DNA from: a virus
Length of the DNA: 20,605 bases
IMG/VR virus record: IMGVR_UViG_3300013005_000210
Coordinates: 1-20,605 of that record
Direction: 5' to 3' (one strand)
Every line of letters starts with the position of its first letter. Position 1 is the stretch's first letter. The translations under genes and the position numbers were made by a program. Shown here in pieces: positions 6,930 to 15,236 of this stretch. The notes under the pieces were generated by a model. The model saw only the letters and a program-made list of their open reading frames with translations. It did no database searches and was not told the origin of the DNA.

Positions 6930-8117
6930 TTATCCTATGTTAAAACGTGATTTAATCGCGTTATAGTTTCTTGCCACTTCGTCGGCTGTTAATGCTCGGT
7001 TGAAAATCTTTACAGACGGTACCTGGCAGGGTAGGTAAGAGTATACCGATTCGCCACCGCCGTCTACCTGAGCTTTGCTGATTCCGATATTGCCAGCGGA
7101 TGGGGTCAGGCTAGGATTATACTCCTGAGTGGCGGTAGTAGCTGATCCATTCAAAGTACCGTTTGCATAAAGTTTTATAGTTCCTCCAGAGTAATCATTT
7201 ACCAGTACTAAATGATGGTAGCGACCTGGTGTTAGATTAAACCCTGCAGTATTTCTATAAGCATCTGCTCCCCTGATATAGCCGTAGATTGTACATGCTG
7301 TACCGGAACTATTTCCGTACCAGTATAGAGCGGTTCCGCTGTAGTATGTAGCTCCTACTAAAACCCCAGCTCTAGTAGTGTTGTTGTAAAAGTTAGGAGG
7401 TGCAGCTGTAGGATATGCGTCAATCTTTACCGTACATTCAATAGTGAAGTTTGAAAGAGCCGGTAGGGTAGTCAAGGGGATTCCGGTATCAAGAGTATCG
7501 TCAGTTCCATCAAAAGTCATTTGAGCATTTGAGTCAAATGATACAGTAGATAGGTCGATTGTCTTATTTCCTGTCAAGTCTTTTAATCCCTGGGTTGCTG
7601 ATCGGGTTCCGGCTACAAAGGGGGTAACGTGTGATTTGTATTCAACCTGCGGATTATATAAAGTTACAGCTCCTCCGGAATCAAAATTAATATCCAGAAA
7701 ATAGTAAGGTCCGTCGTACGTACCCCGGGTACCGTATCCACCTAGCCTCCCTGATACGTTAGTTGAATAGTTTAAACCTGTTATGCCGGTATCACACCAG
7801 TCTATGCCTATACCACCTACTAAATTTTCGTAGTATACACTGCATGCATATGTTGCTCCGTTTATTAAATCCCCCTGGTTGGTATAAACTCTGACAGTAC
7901 TAACTCCTGTTCCGTTATTTACAAACCTGTACTTTCCGTTGCCTAGATCAGTTCTAGTACATCTACCGTATATGTCAGTAGCTCCGTCTATAAGGTTATA
8001 AGCGCCGGCACTGTATAGCAAATTAACCGTCGGCTCTCCCAGATACGAACGTACAGTATTACCGGTATCGTAATGAAATACCAGACCGTCGGCAGATGTT
8101 TTAGGAGAGAAGAACAT
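6930..8117 (-). CDS. LamG-fold adhesin, long architecture (395 residues)
   Basis: The signature GLVFHYDTGNTVRSYLGEPT is at residues 11-30. A middle beta domain follows to about residue 155 and ends NPQVEYKSHVTPFVAGTRSA. The linker TQGLKDLTGNKTIDLSTVSF leads to a LamG domain starting AQMTFDGTDDTLDTGI, with TIKLYANGTLNGSATTAT as the typical ligand-face strand. The tail is KIFNRALTADEVARNYNAIK. It is closest to the 375-residue paralogue: signature, linker and the phrase SFDxNAQxTFDGTDD are shared. It begins 15 bases after the 706-residue gene, and the upstream sequence TTATAATAGCAAACT has no Shine-Dalgarno sequence. It is probably displayed on the tail or fibre and binds host glycans. Confidence 0.8.
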   Translation of the reverse strand: MFFSPKTSADGLVFHYDTGNTVRSYLGEPTVNLLYSAGAYNLIDGATDIYGRCTRTDLGNGKYRFVNNGTGVSTVRVYTNQGDLINGATYACSVYYENLVGGIGIDWCDTGITGLNYSTNVSGRLGGYGTRGTYDGPYYFLDINFDSGGAVTLYNPQVEYKSHVTPFVAGTRSATQGLKDLTGNKTIDLSTVSFDSNAQMTFDGTDDTLDTGIPLTTLPALSNFTIECTVKIDAYPTAAPPNFYNNTTRAGVLVGATYYSGTALYWYGNSSGTACTIYGYIRGADAYRNTAGFNLTPGRYHHLVLVNDYSGGTIKLYANGTLNGSATTATQEYNPSLTPSAGNIGISKAQVDGGGESVYSYLPCQVPSVKIFNRALTADEVARNYNAIKSRFNIG

Positions 8118-8132
8118 AGTTTGCTATTATAA

Positions 8133-10253
8133 TTAGGACACCACCCATAAGCTCCACTGAGTAGTAGAAGCATAGACAGAAGATTCAGACCATCCTGCAT
8201 ATCCAACAACTGCTGTTTTTAACGGGTTACCTCCGTTAACTCCTATACCGAAAGCTGAGCCGGCTGTACCGTAGCTTAAAGCTCCTGTATTCCCTGTGCT
8301 TTCATCCAGAATACTTCCTGCTCTGATTCTACCGCCTGAGTTTCCAGCACCGCCTCCGTAGTGACCTTCGTGTTTAAGATCCATTCCGTACATATAGATT
8401 TCTGTTCCCATAGTAGCAGTAATACCTGCGTCAGCGCCTTGGACTGTCCTGTAGTCCTGATTCATTCCGTAGTGAGGAGTGCTTCTGTTTCCGGAATCAT
8501 TCCAGCTTCGTTGCTGGGCTACTAGCATACTAGAAGCAGCAGTTGCTAACCTAAACGTTACTGGGTAGTTTGTAGCTCCTAGTTTAAAGTAAAATTCCGA
8601 TAGAGGAACTGTATGGTAGCTTGCATATTTACTTGCTACGTTACTATTTAAATCAAAGTCTGATGTGTTTTGAGTGCTGCTATTCTCCCATAGGGCATTA
8701 TCTGGAAGAAATCCGTTTCCTCCTCCTCCTTTCATAACACAGATCATACCTTTACCGGCATGAAACATTACTGGTGCCTGGAAGGTCGATCCTCCTATTG
8801 TAAACCAGTAGATACCGTCCTGGGCGTCTGGGTTTGCTGTTTTAATATCCGAAGCTGAAGAGGCAGGGTAGTTTTGAGTTCCTATGGTGATATTGTGAGG
8901 ATATCTCTTAGCATAGTTCTTATAATTTTCTGCAATTTCTGCTGCTGTTAGTTCCCGGTTATACGTGTTGAGTACCGGTACAGTTCCCTTATGGTAATAG
9001 TTTGTAGAAGATCCATTATTAGTGTATGCTCCTATAACCATAGAAGTGTAAGTAGGTATAGCTGAAGTCTGACCTGAGTTTGTAGACCATAGTACTCCAT
9101 CTCTATATATATTCATAATACCGGTACTTACATTTTTTGTAAATACCCAGTGGTGCCAACCTAGTACTTCGTTACCTGCATACTTATAGTTACGGTTAAA
9201 AGGATGTCCACAGTCCCAGTAGATGTTACCATCTGACCAGGGTAGGTGAATATTAAAGCTCTGATCTGAACCGTTATGAGACCCTGCTATAACAGAAGAG
9301 CTTCTAATTTCATCTCCGTAATTTACAATCTCTACTGTTACCTGGCTTCCTGCCGGTACTACTTTTGAAGCATGTGAGGTCAACTGTATGTAATCATTTG
9401 TACCATCGAAGACAAAGCTTCCTCCTCTACTTGGACTCCACTGTATTCCGTTTACAAGCTCTCCAAGGGCGTAGGGGCCGGCTGGGTTTCGAGTGGCGCC
9501 TGCTGGTCCTTTTAGAAGCTCTCTAATTTTAGGTTCAGTACCGTCTACTAGATCTACTCTAGGATCATAAAACTGTAGACGGGTTGTACTATCCCCGCAG
9601 TAGTAGTGGTAAGTTCTATGATTAAGAGAAGTCGTAGAAGGACCTGATTTACAGTCGTTGCCGATGTTACATCCGTTTATACCGCCTACTTTTTGACCTC
9701 CGTTCTCAACAGTCCAAAACCCTGTATCCGGGTGGCCGGCTGAGCTATTATAAGTATACGGGAAACAATGTCCTACAACTAAGTACCACTGATTTTGAGT
9801 TAAACCTCCAGCTCCGCCACAATGCCAGTATGGGTTACATTCCTCTCCTCCGTCTGATAATCTTAATACGCATTGTCCGCCGCCGTTTGTACCCAGGTAA
9901 AATGTTCCGCCGCCTGTACTAGAGGTTCTCTTAACCCATACGGAAGTTCTATAAAGTTTTGTATTATCTATACCAAACCCGTCAGCGTTCCATCCGCCGT
10001 CGGCGTTGCCATCGCCGCTTGCTCTTGTTTCCCAGACGATAGCATTATTCCCCCAAGGGTCTGTACCCCAGACTCTTTCGTTTTCGTTAGTATTTCCGTT
10101 TTGAGAATATCCCGATGCTCCGCCGGATCCTAATCCCCATGACGACATGTTTTTAAAAGTAGACCAGCGAGTAATAGTATTGGTGTCTGCTGCATCTAAA
10201 GCAAACGCTAGGCTGGTTGCTAGGCTATTCCTAGGTCCGGACGATGATCCCAT
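8133..10253 (-). CDS. Large adhesin: beta domain + LamG + fibrinogen-like C-terminal domain (706 residues)
   Basis: Residues 1-30 carry a diverged form of the family signature (SLAFALDAADTN). A middle domain (about 35-245) has strands such as TKLYRTSVWVKR and several cysteines. The LamG domain (about 275-430) opens SFVFDGTNDYIQLTSHASK and ends with the family tail YNRELTAAEIAENYKNYAKR at 431-450. About 250 further residues follow, beginning NYPASSASDIKTANPDAQDG, IYWFTIGGSTFQAPVMF and GMICVMKGGGGNGF. This arrangement resembles fibrinogen/ficolin-type recognition domains, in which PDGxYWI and a pFxVYCDM...GGGW stretch open the fold. The end of the protein is TQWSLWVVS. No other LamG member in the window has this extra domain, so this is probably a dual-specificity adhesin. 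The gene starts one base after the stop of the 43-residue gene. Confidence 0.75.
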   Translation of the reverse strand: MGSSSGPRNSLATSLAFALDAADTNTITRWSTFKNMSSWGLGSGGASGYSQNGNTNENERVWGTDPWGNNAIVWETRASGDGNADGGWNADGFGIDNTKLYRTSVWVKRTSSTGGGTFYLGTNGGGQCVLRLSDGGEECNPYWHCGGAGGLTQNQWYLVVGHCFPYTYNSSAGHPDTGFWTVENGGQKVGGINGCNIGNDCKSGPSTTSLNHRTYHYYCGDSTTRLQFYDPRVDLVDGTEPKIRELLKGPAGATRNPAGPYALGELVNGIQWSPSRGGSFVFDGTNDYIQLTSHASKVVPAGSQVTVEIVNYGDEIRSSSVIAGSHNGSDQSFNIHLPWSDGNIYWDCGHPFNRNYKYAGNEVLGWHHWVFTKNVSTGIMNIYRDGVLWSTNSGQTSAIPTYTSMVIGAYTNNGSSTNYYHKGTVPVLNTYNRELTAAEIAENYKNYAKRYPHNITIGTQNYPASSASDIKTANPDAQDGIYWFTIGGSTFQAPVMFHAGKGMICVMKGGGGNGFLPDNALWENSSTQNTSDFDLNSNVASKYASYHTVPLSEFYFKLGATNYPVTFRLATAASSMLVAQQRSWNDSGNRSTPHYGMNQDYRTVQGADAGITATMGTEIYMYGMDLKHEGHYGGGAGNSGGRIRAGSILDESTGNTGALSYGTAGSAFGIGVNGGNPLKTAVVGYAGWSESSVYASTTQWSLWVVS

Positions 10254-10254
10254 G

Positions 10255-10386
10255 TTATAGGCTGGCTAAAAATTCTTCGGCTTGTTCCCGGGTCGGGAAA
10301 GCTCCTATAGGATTTCCATTACGTACATAAGCAACTAAAAAGATAGTAGCTTGTCCGGTTCCTAATTCAAAAATTTCAGGTGTCAT
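10255..10386 (-). CDS. Small protein, 43 residues, nested between two adhesin genes
   Basis: The frame runs from ATG at 10386 to TAA at 10255-10257. The product begins MTPEIFELGTGQATIFLVAY and ends with TREQAEEFLASL. Its start overlaps the TGA of the 560-residue gene as ATGA, and its stop is one base from the ATG of the 706-residue gene. It thus exactly fills the space between two coding regions with the tightest possible coupling. The composition is typical of a folded small alpha/beta protein: a strand with IFLVAYVRNGNPIGAF, then a helix REQAEEFLASL. It has no signal peptide, cysteine or membrane segment. I do not recognise a family. A role as adhesin chaperone or attachment factor is possible but unsupported. 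Confidence 0.75.
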   Translation of the reverse strand: MTPEIFELGTGQATIFLVAYVRNGNPIGAFPTREQAEEFLASL

Positions 10387-12065
10387 AGTCCAAATCTTGT
10401 TTTAATCAAAGAATAATTTCTTGCAACTTCGGTAGCAGATAAAGCTCTATTATAAACTCTAAATATAGCAAAAGCACCTCTGTACAGGGATCCTCCTCCA
10501 CTATATGTTCCTAATGCGTATCCGTTAGATCCTCTACCCATGCCACTATTGTGGAAATTATAATTAGAAGTTCCTGAGTTGTATGCTCCGTTTATGTAGG
10601 TTTTAAGATCTCCGGTAGTGTTATCCGTAACAGTATTTTTAAATACCCATGTAAAAATATTCCAAGTATCATTACTCCAATACCCCATACCGCCGGGGTA
10701 AGCCCCGCTAGGACTATCGGGGAAGTAGTGAGATCCCATACAGGAACCGTGGCAGTAGAACATTGGGCCGTAGTTACCATTAGCGCCCATTGATAAAACA
10801 CCGTAAGAGCCGCCCTGGTCTAAGCCATTATGGTAGAACATTAACTCTAATGTAAAATCTGACCATCCCCCTGTTAGTGTTGTATTACCAATCCAGTCAC
10901 TTGTTCCATCTAAGTTTACACTCGGTACTCCTTTAATAGTTTCAAAAGTACATCCTCCGTATAAAGTTGCATGGTGTCCATTTCCTGAGGTATCGTACCA
11001 GACTGTGTCTTGAGTTGAACCATAAGGGGTAAAAGTACCGCTAGAGGTAAAGGTATGAAACGATACTCCATTAGAAAAAGAATAAGTTCCTCCTGTAGCT
11101 GCTTGAGGTCCGTTGTAACGAACAATTACAATTCCTGAACCCCCTTCTCCTCCTTTGTTGTTGGCGTTGTAGTGAGATCCTCCTCCGCCTCCACCTCCGG
11201 TATTAGCTCCTGCGTTACCTCCTGGCTGTTGATTACCTAATCCGCCATTGCTGCCGGCATTCCTGCCGTTAGTATCTCCAAACCCTACAGTGTTTCCGTT
11301 TCCACCAGCTGCTCCGCCTCCTCCTCCTCCGAGCCCGCCGTCGCCGCCCTTGGTTCCGGAGTAGCAAGAACCGCCTCCACCGCCGCTGTAGTAGTAAGGA
11401 CTCATTCTTGATATAAGAATCCCAGGACCTCCGTGGCCGGCGTTACCGCTAGGAGCAACGTGACCTGGTCCACTAGTACCTCTTCCTCCGGCTCCTCCGC
11501 CGCCTCCTGACCAATGGTCGTCGGCACCTGTAGTCGGATTACCGGAGTTCCCGCCCGGATATCCCTGACCTACAATATTGTTTGTATCAACGTACCGCTC
11601 TCCTCCGTGAGTGTATGCTGAACATCCTCCTCCGGATGCTCCTGAACCTCCTATACCTGAATTTGGAGTGTATCCGTAGTATGAGCTTGCTCCAAATCCT
11701 CCTCCTTTTGCAGTTAAGTTTCCAAATACTGAATCGGATCCGTTGGTTGCTGAGATAGTGAATTGGTGACTGTTCGGTTGCGGACCTGCTCCATCGGTTC
11801 TGTAACCGCCATTGCCTGCTGGTGCTCCGAAGCCTCCAGCTCCTACAGTGACTGTGATGCCTACACCCGGGGTGACTTTGTAGTTAGGGTCGTAAAGCAC
11901 TCCGCCGCCGCCTCCACCACCGCCCATATCCATACCACCGCCTCCGCCTCCGCCAACGACCATAACTTCAACTGATCTTACGGTCCGGGCTGATGTTAGG
12001 TCAGCAGCATCGAGATTCAGAATAAGCCCATCTCTTTGTATCTGTGGATTGCTTGAAAACGCCAT
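10383..12065 (-). CDS. LamG-fold adhesin interrupted by a glycine-rich receptor-binding-type domain (560 residues)
   Basis: The first LamG strand, DGLILNLDAADLTS, is at residues 12-25. A glycine-rich domain then occupies about 29-349. It begins VEVMVVGGGGGGG and contains repeated GGGG runs, and ends with the usual closing strands SGIVIVRYNGPQAATGG and FHTFTSSGTFTP. The LamG fold resumes at TVWYDTSGNGHHATLYGG (about 354) and ends with RVYNRALSATEVARNYSLIK. Compared with the 246-residue paralogue, the whole glycine-rich domain sits between strand one and the WYD segment. Glycine-rich domains of this kind occur in phage tail adhesins, and those of T4-type gp38 adhesins form polyglycine-helix bundles that bind receptors. 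The gene is preceded by A-rich sequence (AAAGAAAAAAGA) and a TATTTATA box 11 bases from the ATG, and probably heads the LamG transcript. Confidence 0.8.
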   Translation of the reverse strand: MAFSSNPQIQRDGLILNLDAADLTSARTVRSVEVMVVGGGGGGGMDMGGGGGGGGVLYDPNYKVTPGVGITVTVGAGGFGAPAGNGGYRTDGAGPQPNSHQFTISATNGSDSVFGNLTAKGGGFGASSYYGYTPNSGIGGSGASGGGCSAYTHGGERYVDTNNIVGQGYPGGNSGNPTTGADDHWSGGGGGAGGRGTSGPGHVAPSGNAGHGGPGILISRMSPYYYSGGGGGSCYSGTKGGDGGLGGGGGGAAGGNGNTVGFGDTNGRNAGSNGGLGNQQPGGNAGANTGGGGGGGSHYNANNKGGEGGSGIVIVRYNGPQAATGGTYSFSNGVSFHTFTSSGTFTPYGSTQDTVWYDTSGNGHHATLYGGCTFETIKGVPSVNLDGTSDWIGNTTLTGGWSDFTLELMFYHNGLDQGGSYGVLSMGANGNYGPMFYCHGSCMGSHYFPDSPSGAYPGGMGYWSNDTWNIFTWVFKNTVTDNTTGDLKTYINGAYNSGTSNYNFHNSGMGRGSNGYALGTYSGGGSLYRGAFAIFRVYNRALSATEVARNYSLIKTRFGL

Positions 12066-12076
12066 TCTTTTTTCTT

Positions 12077-12084
12077 TATAAATA
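12077..12084 (-). promoter_or_regulatory. TATTTATA box before the LamG array
   Basis: The coding strand reads CTATTTATAAAG, 11 bases before the ATG at 12065, in the 37-base gap after the methyltransferase gene. It probably marks the 5' end of the adhesin transcript. Confidence 0.45.
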
Positions 12085-12102
12085 GGACGGCGCCTTAAGG
12101 TG

Positions 12103-13350
12103 TTAGAGTTTTCCTAGCATGTAATCCTGAGCTTGCTTGGTTTTATCGCAAGTATTCTTCATTAATTCGATAGTCTCAGGGTCAATAAGCTGTGGGTGAA
12201 CCCACCAATCCTCGTAACTACTATTCTTATCTACCGAAATGTTAGTTACTAAAAGTTCGTATCCTTTCTCTTGCAGATACTTTCTAGACTTGTCTCTATA
12301 GGTTTTTGTAGAGTCGTAGTAGTAATCATGCTCATAGGTAATTACTGCAAATCGATACTCATCAAACGGTATAGCTTCTAGGATAGCGTAGGTATTGTAC
12401 TCCGGGTCGCAGTCAAGCTGTAGGAAATCAATATCCTTTCCTAGATCTATCTTGCGTAGGAAGTCTCTATAGTCGGTGGCTACTGCATCCTGGCAGTATA
12501 CCGGGTTTTTCCTAGCAGCTTTAAACTTATCAGTCACTGCCTGATCAATATCAATTGATGCTCCTTTCCATCCGTAGGATTCTTCCAGAAGAGCGGTATT
12601 GTTGTTGTGGTGAGGATCTCCTGATCCAATCTCCAGGTAGGTTCCGTTCTTTTTACCTTTCAGTGCTGCTAGCACAAACATATCCTGGTAGGCTTGTGCA
12701 AAATTCTTTTCAATCTTTTCAGATCCTGGGAATTTATATTTAAGTTCCGGGTGCTGTTCTTTAGTATACGGGGTGATTGGGAATAACTCTCCTTTGAGTT
12801 TAATGATATTATCTCTAGTAACATTTGCGAATAAGTCACTCATGTAGTAACTGTCCATGATCCAGCGCAGCATACCTCTTGATTCATCGCATTTACCAAT
12901 CCACCAAGCCGAAACTGCTTTTTGGAAATAGAGAGCGTACTCTGCCGGGTACTCTACATCGGTTACTAGTGAACGATACTCATGCTTGATAAACTGCAGA
13001 CCGGTACAGGCGGTTGTATAGCATTCCTGCCATTTTTGCTCACGTTCGTAGTACCGGCTGAGGAGGAAGTAACCTTCCGGACGGTCCGGACGAACGGAAA
13101 TAGCATGCAGAAGTTGTCCGGTGGCAGAATGCTTACGTTCTTTTTGCTTATTAATGTTTAAGAAGTTACGAAGCAGGCATTCATACTGCAGATCTTTATC
13201 GGTTGTAGTTTCAGCAACTCGTAAGTAAAAGGATAGAGCGGCAGCAATCTGACCTCTTATGTCGTATTCGTACCCGATAAGAAAATTTACACCTGGATCT
13301 CCTGGAGATTGTATAAATGTCTCAATCGCTTTTTGTAAATTACTGTCCAT
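12103..13350 (-). CDS. TPR-like N-terminus fused to FkbM-type SAM-dependent methyltransferase
   Basis: Residues 1-200 form helical repeats of TPR type: NFLIGYEYDIRGQIAAALSF, then HAISVRPDRPEGYFLLSRYY, and QKAVSAWWIGKCDESRGML. From about 218 an FkbM methyltransferase begins with FAQAYQDMFVLAAL. Its SAM-binding motif I is TYLEIGSGDP at 237-246, followed by GASIDID (acidic loop) near 263-269. The later motif DFLQLDCDP lies at 308-316 and FAVITYEHD at 334-342, matching the family's DFLxIDxEG and ItxEhD features. FkbM enzymes O-methylate sugars or secondary metabolites. The substrate here is unknown; a glycan is plausible given the two genes upstream. Its start overlaps the end of the propeller gene by 11 bases. 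Fusion of TPR repeats to FkbM is seen in surface-glycan loci and some marine phages. Confidence 0.8.
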   Translation of the reverse strand: MDSNLQKAIETFIQSPGDPGVNFLIGYEYDIRGQIAAALSFYLRVAETTTDKDLQYECLLRNFLNINKQKERKHSATGQLLHAISVRPDRPEGYFLLSRYYEREQKWQECYTTACTGLQFIKHEYRSLVTDVEYPAEYALYFQKAVSAWWIGKCDESRGMLRWIMDSYYMSDLFANVTRDNIIKLKGELFPITPYTKEQHPELKYKFPGSEKIEKNFAQAYQDMFVLAALKGKKNGTYLEIGSGDPHHNNNTALLEESYGWKGASIDIDQAVTDKFKAARKNPVYCQDAVATDYRDFLRKIDLGKDIDFLQLDCDPEYNTYAILEAIPFDEYRFAVITYEHDYYYDSTKTYRDKSRKYLQEKGYELLVTNISVDKNSSYEDWWVHPQLIDPETIELMKNTCDKTKQAQDYMLGKL

Positions 13351-14326
13351 CTATAAAATCTTGTATAACTTTCTTAGGAGTTTTTAAAATATACGCAGTA
13401 TTATCCTGAAATCCAAAAGTAATGAGGATATCTCCCTGGTATTCTGCAATCCCGCAGGTAAATTCTACGTGACCGGTCAAGTATTTAAACTCTTTTGATA
13501 TCTTAACAAGATTCCAGTCTTTATCCCAAACCAAGAACCGGTGGTAGTAGTGACAGTCTTTATTACCTACTTCGTTATACCACATATCTACTTCGTGGGT
13601 AACAGTGATGTAACCGCCTTCCCAAGGAATGACCTGAGAACCTCCTCTAAAATCTCGGTAACCTTGTAGGTAGTTTTGACTCTGATGGATAATCTTGCTT
13701 GATTTTGTTGCAAGATCTACTTCTACTACTTCGGTAGGATTGCTCCATTTTACAAACCTAAAAGGCTGGTCAATGATCGGCATCCAGTTCTTCTCGCAGT
13801 ATGAATTCGGATCACTAGGAGGTTCGATTCGGGTACGGGACAGTTCCTTTACTCCGTCCTCGTATTCTACTACTTCGCTAAATTCCATTCTACCCTCTCC
13901 GTTGGTCTTGGTATCTCTTCGAACACCAATTAGGTAGAGTTTATTATCCCATCTTACTACTCTAGCATCTTCTAGCCCGATAAAATCCCAGACCGGGGTT
14001 ACATCCAGTCGGGAGGTGTCTACTTTACTGCCCTTAACAAGGTTGAGCTCTTGATCTAAAATGCATAGATAGTTGATCGTACGTAGCTTTAAGTCGTCTT
14101 CAGGATGCATGTAAGTCATGGGTCCCCAACGGCTATGAAACTCTTTACGGCCTTCGTTATGGTAGAGGTTGTACTGTACGTGACGTAGGTTCACTAGAAT
14201 CCTATCTCCATCAATGTAGACTGAGGGGTTGCATAGTCCTGTTCCTTCGGTGTACTCGGCCGGTACAAGCAGAGGGCGGATTATTCCTCCTGCTTCAATA
14301 ACCCTTTTTACAAAATTAATTTCCAT
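13340..14326 (-). CDS. GH130-like five-bladed beta-propeller glycosidase/phosphorylase-type protein
   Basis: The 328-residue protein shows propeller blades of the GH43/GH130 type. Residues 31-49 (CNPSVYIDGDRILVNLRHV) match the opening NPS-W/Y blade. FIGLEDARVVRWDNKLYLIG at 115-134 corresponds to the GxEDPR core motif of GH130, with Ala in place of Pro. CEKNWMPI (177-184), FRGGSQVIPWEGGYITVTHE (226-245) and HVEFTCGIAEYQGDILITFG (286-305) are the later blades with conserved acids and His. GH130 enzymes phosphorolyse or hydrolyse mannosides; homologues in this size range are often annotated only as glycosidase-like, and activity is not certain. It has no signal peptide and so acts in the cytoplasm. 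It overlaps its upstream and downstream genes by 11 bases each, suggesting coupled translation and a shared substrate. Confidence 0.7.
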   Translation of the reverse strand: MEINFVKRVIEAGGIIRPLLVPAEYTEGTGLCNPSVYIDGDRILVNLRHVQYNLYHNEGRKEFHSRWGPMTYMHPEDDLKLRTINYLCILDQELNLVKGSKVDTSRLDVTPVWDFIGLEDARVVRWDNKLYLIGVRRDTKTNGEGRMEFSEVVEYEDGVKELSRTRIEPPSDPNSYCEKNWMPIIDQPFRFVKWSNPTEVVEVDLATKSSKIIHQSQNYLQGYRDFRGGSQVIPWEGGYITVTHEVDMWYNEVGNKDCHYYHRFLVWDKDWNLVKISKEFKYLTGHVEFTCGIAEYQGDILITFGFQDNTAYILKTPKKVIQDFIDGQ

Positions 14327-15221
14327 CTACTGCTTTAATAATATCAGCTATATTAAAAATCTCATCCGGACTTTCGTAAGGACATTGAATAGCTGCTCCG
14401 TCAAAAGAATAATCGAAAAGATACGAATTAATTAGCTTAGGAGCAAACTTAGGAGGGCTTGCTTGAATATTTGTATGTAGATCGTATCCAAATACTTTAG
14501 GAGATGTTCCTACCCACATCACGGTAGATGGTAGATTGAAAGCAGCTGCAGCGTGCTGTAAGCATGAATCTATAAGGATTCTTTTTTCTGAAGCTGCTAG
14601 AACTGTCAACAGTTCAAAGTTTGATAGAGGCTGGTAGATTGCTTCTGCACCCGGAATAGCTTCTCTTTCACTCCTACAGATCTGAATTACATGGTAGTCT
14701 TTGGAGTAGTGCTGTACCAGTAGGTTTGAGATAGCTGGCGGAATATCTCTAGTCCAGCTATAAACCTGCTGATCTTCTAAGGGACCTCCTCCGGTTTGAA
14801 TCACTATTACTGGTTTCTCTCGTCTCCAGGCATTGGCAAATCTCTTCTGTACCAGGTTCAGAAAAAGCACCGGCTTTTGTTCGGTATATTCTAGTCCTAG
14901 AAGTTCACACCAGCTTTTGATAATATGCTGCTCTTTCTGGATGTGTCCATTCTGGAAGTATCCTTCATGGCGGAATACTAATGTATCTTTATCTTCGATA
15001 TAATTCTGATAGAAGTACGGAGTGTTGCCTACCGGGTATACTCTCTCTACTTCCGGGAAATTCAAGAAGATTTCCGGGTAAGAAACCACCAAAATAATCT
15101 TACGGTCGGGATATGTCTGTTTAATGGAGGAAAGCAGCGATGTAGCTGCTATGTTTTTACCCAGTCCGCCTTCAATGTGCCAGACCAGGTACTTATCCTT
15201 CCCTTGATAACCTGCTTTCAT
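14316..15221 (-). CDS. GT9-like (heptosyltransferase-type, GT-B) glycosyltransferase
   Basis: The protein has 301 residues. The N-terminal half begins YLVWHIEGGLGKNIAATSLL (11-30), the Gly-rich turn and helix that start GT-B folds of the ADP-heptose:LPS heptosyltransferase family. The C-terminal half has VIVIQTGGGP (138-147) at the start of the nucleotide-binding domain. The donor-site signature ILIDSCLQHAAAAFNLPSTV lies at about 215-234, followed by VGTSP, equivalent to the family's DSGxxHxAxAxxxPxxxxfGxTxP. In bacteria such enzymes add heptose or related sugars to LPS. Here the acceptor is unknown. There is no signal peptide. A 36-base gap with a stable hairpin separates it from the gene upstream, and it overlaps the propeller gene by 11 bases. 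Confidence 0.75.
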   Translation of the reverse strand: MKAGYQGKDKYLVWHIEGGLGKNIAATSLLSSIKQTYPDRKIILVVSYPEIFLNFPEVERVYPVGNTPYFYQNYIEDKDTLVFRHEGYFQNGHIQKEQHIIKSWCELLGLEYTEQKPVLFLNLVQKRFANAWRREKPVIVIQTGGGPLEDQQVYSWTRDIPPAISNLLVQHYSKDYHVIQICRSEREAIPGAEAIYQPLSNFELLTVLAASEKRILIDSCLQHAAAAFNLPSTVMWVGTSPKVFGYDLHTNIQASPPKFAPKLINSYLFDYSFDGAAIQCPYESPDEIFNIADIIKAVDGN

Positions 15222-15236
15222 ATTAAAACTATTTTA

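Noticed and set aside
3828-12065. Diversity-generating retroelement targeting the adhesins
   Set aside because: No reverse transcriptase, template repeat or adenine-biased variable repeat is visible in the window, and differences between paralogues are spread over whole domains. An element elsewhere in the genome cannot be excluded.
12085-12102. CCTTAAGG and GGCGCC palindromes as a terminator after the methyltransferase gene
   Set aside because: They are short palindromes without a loop-bearing stem or a T-run.
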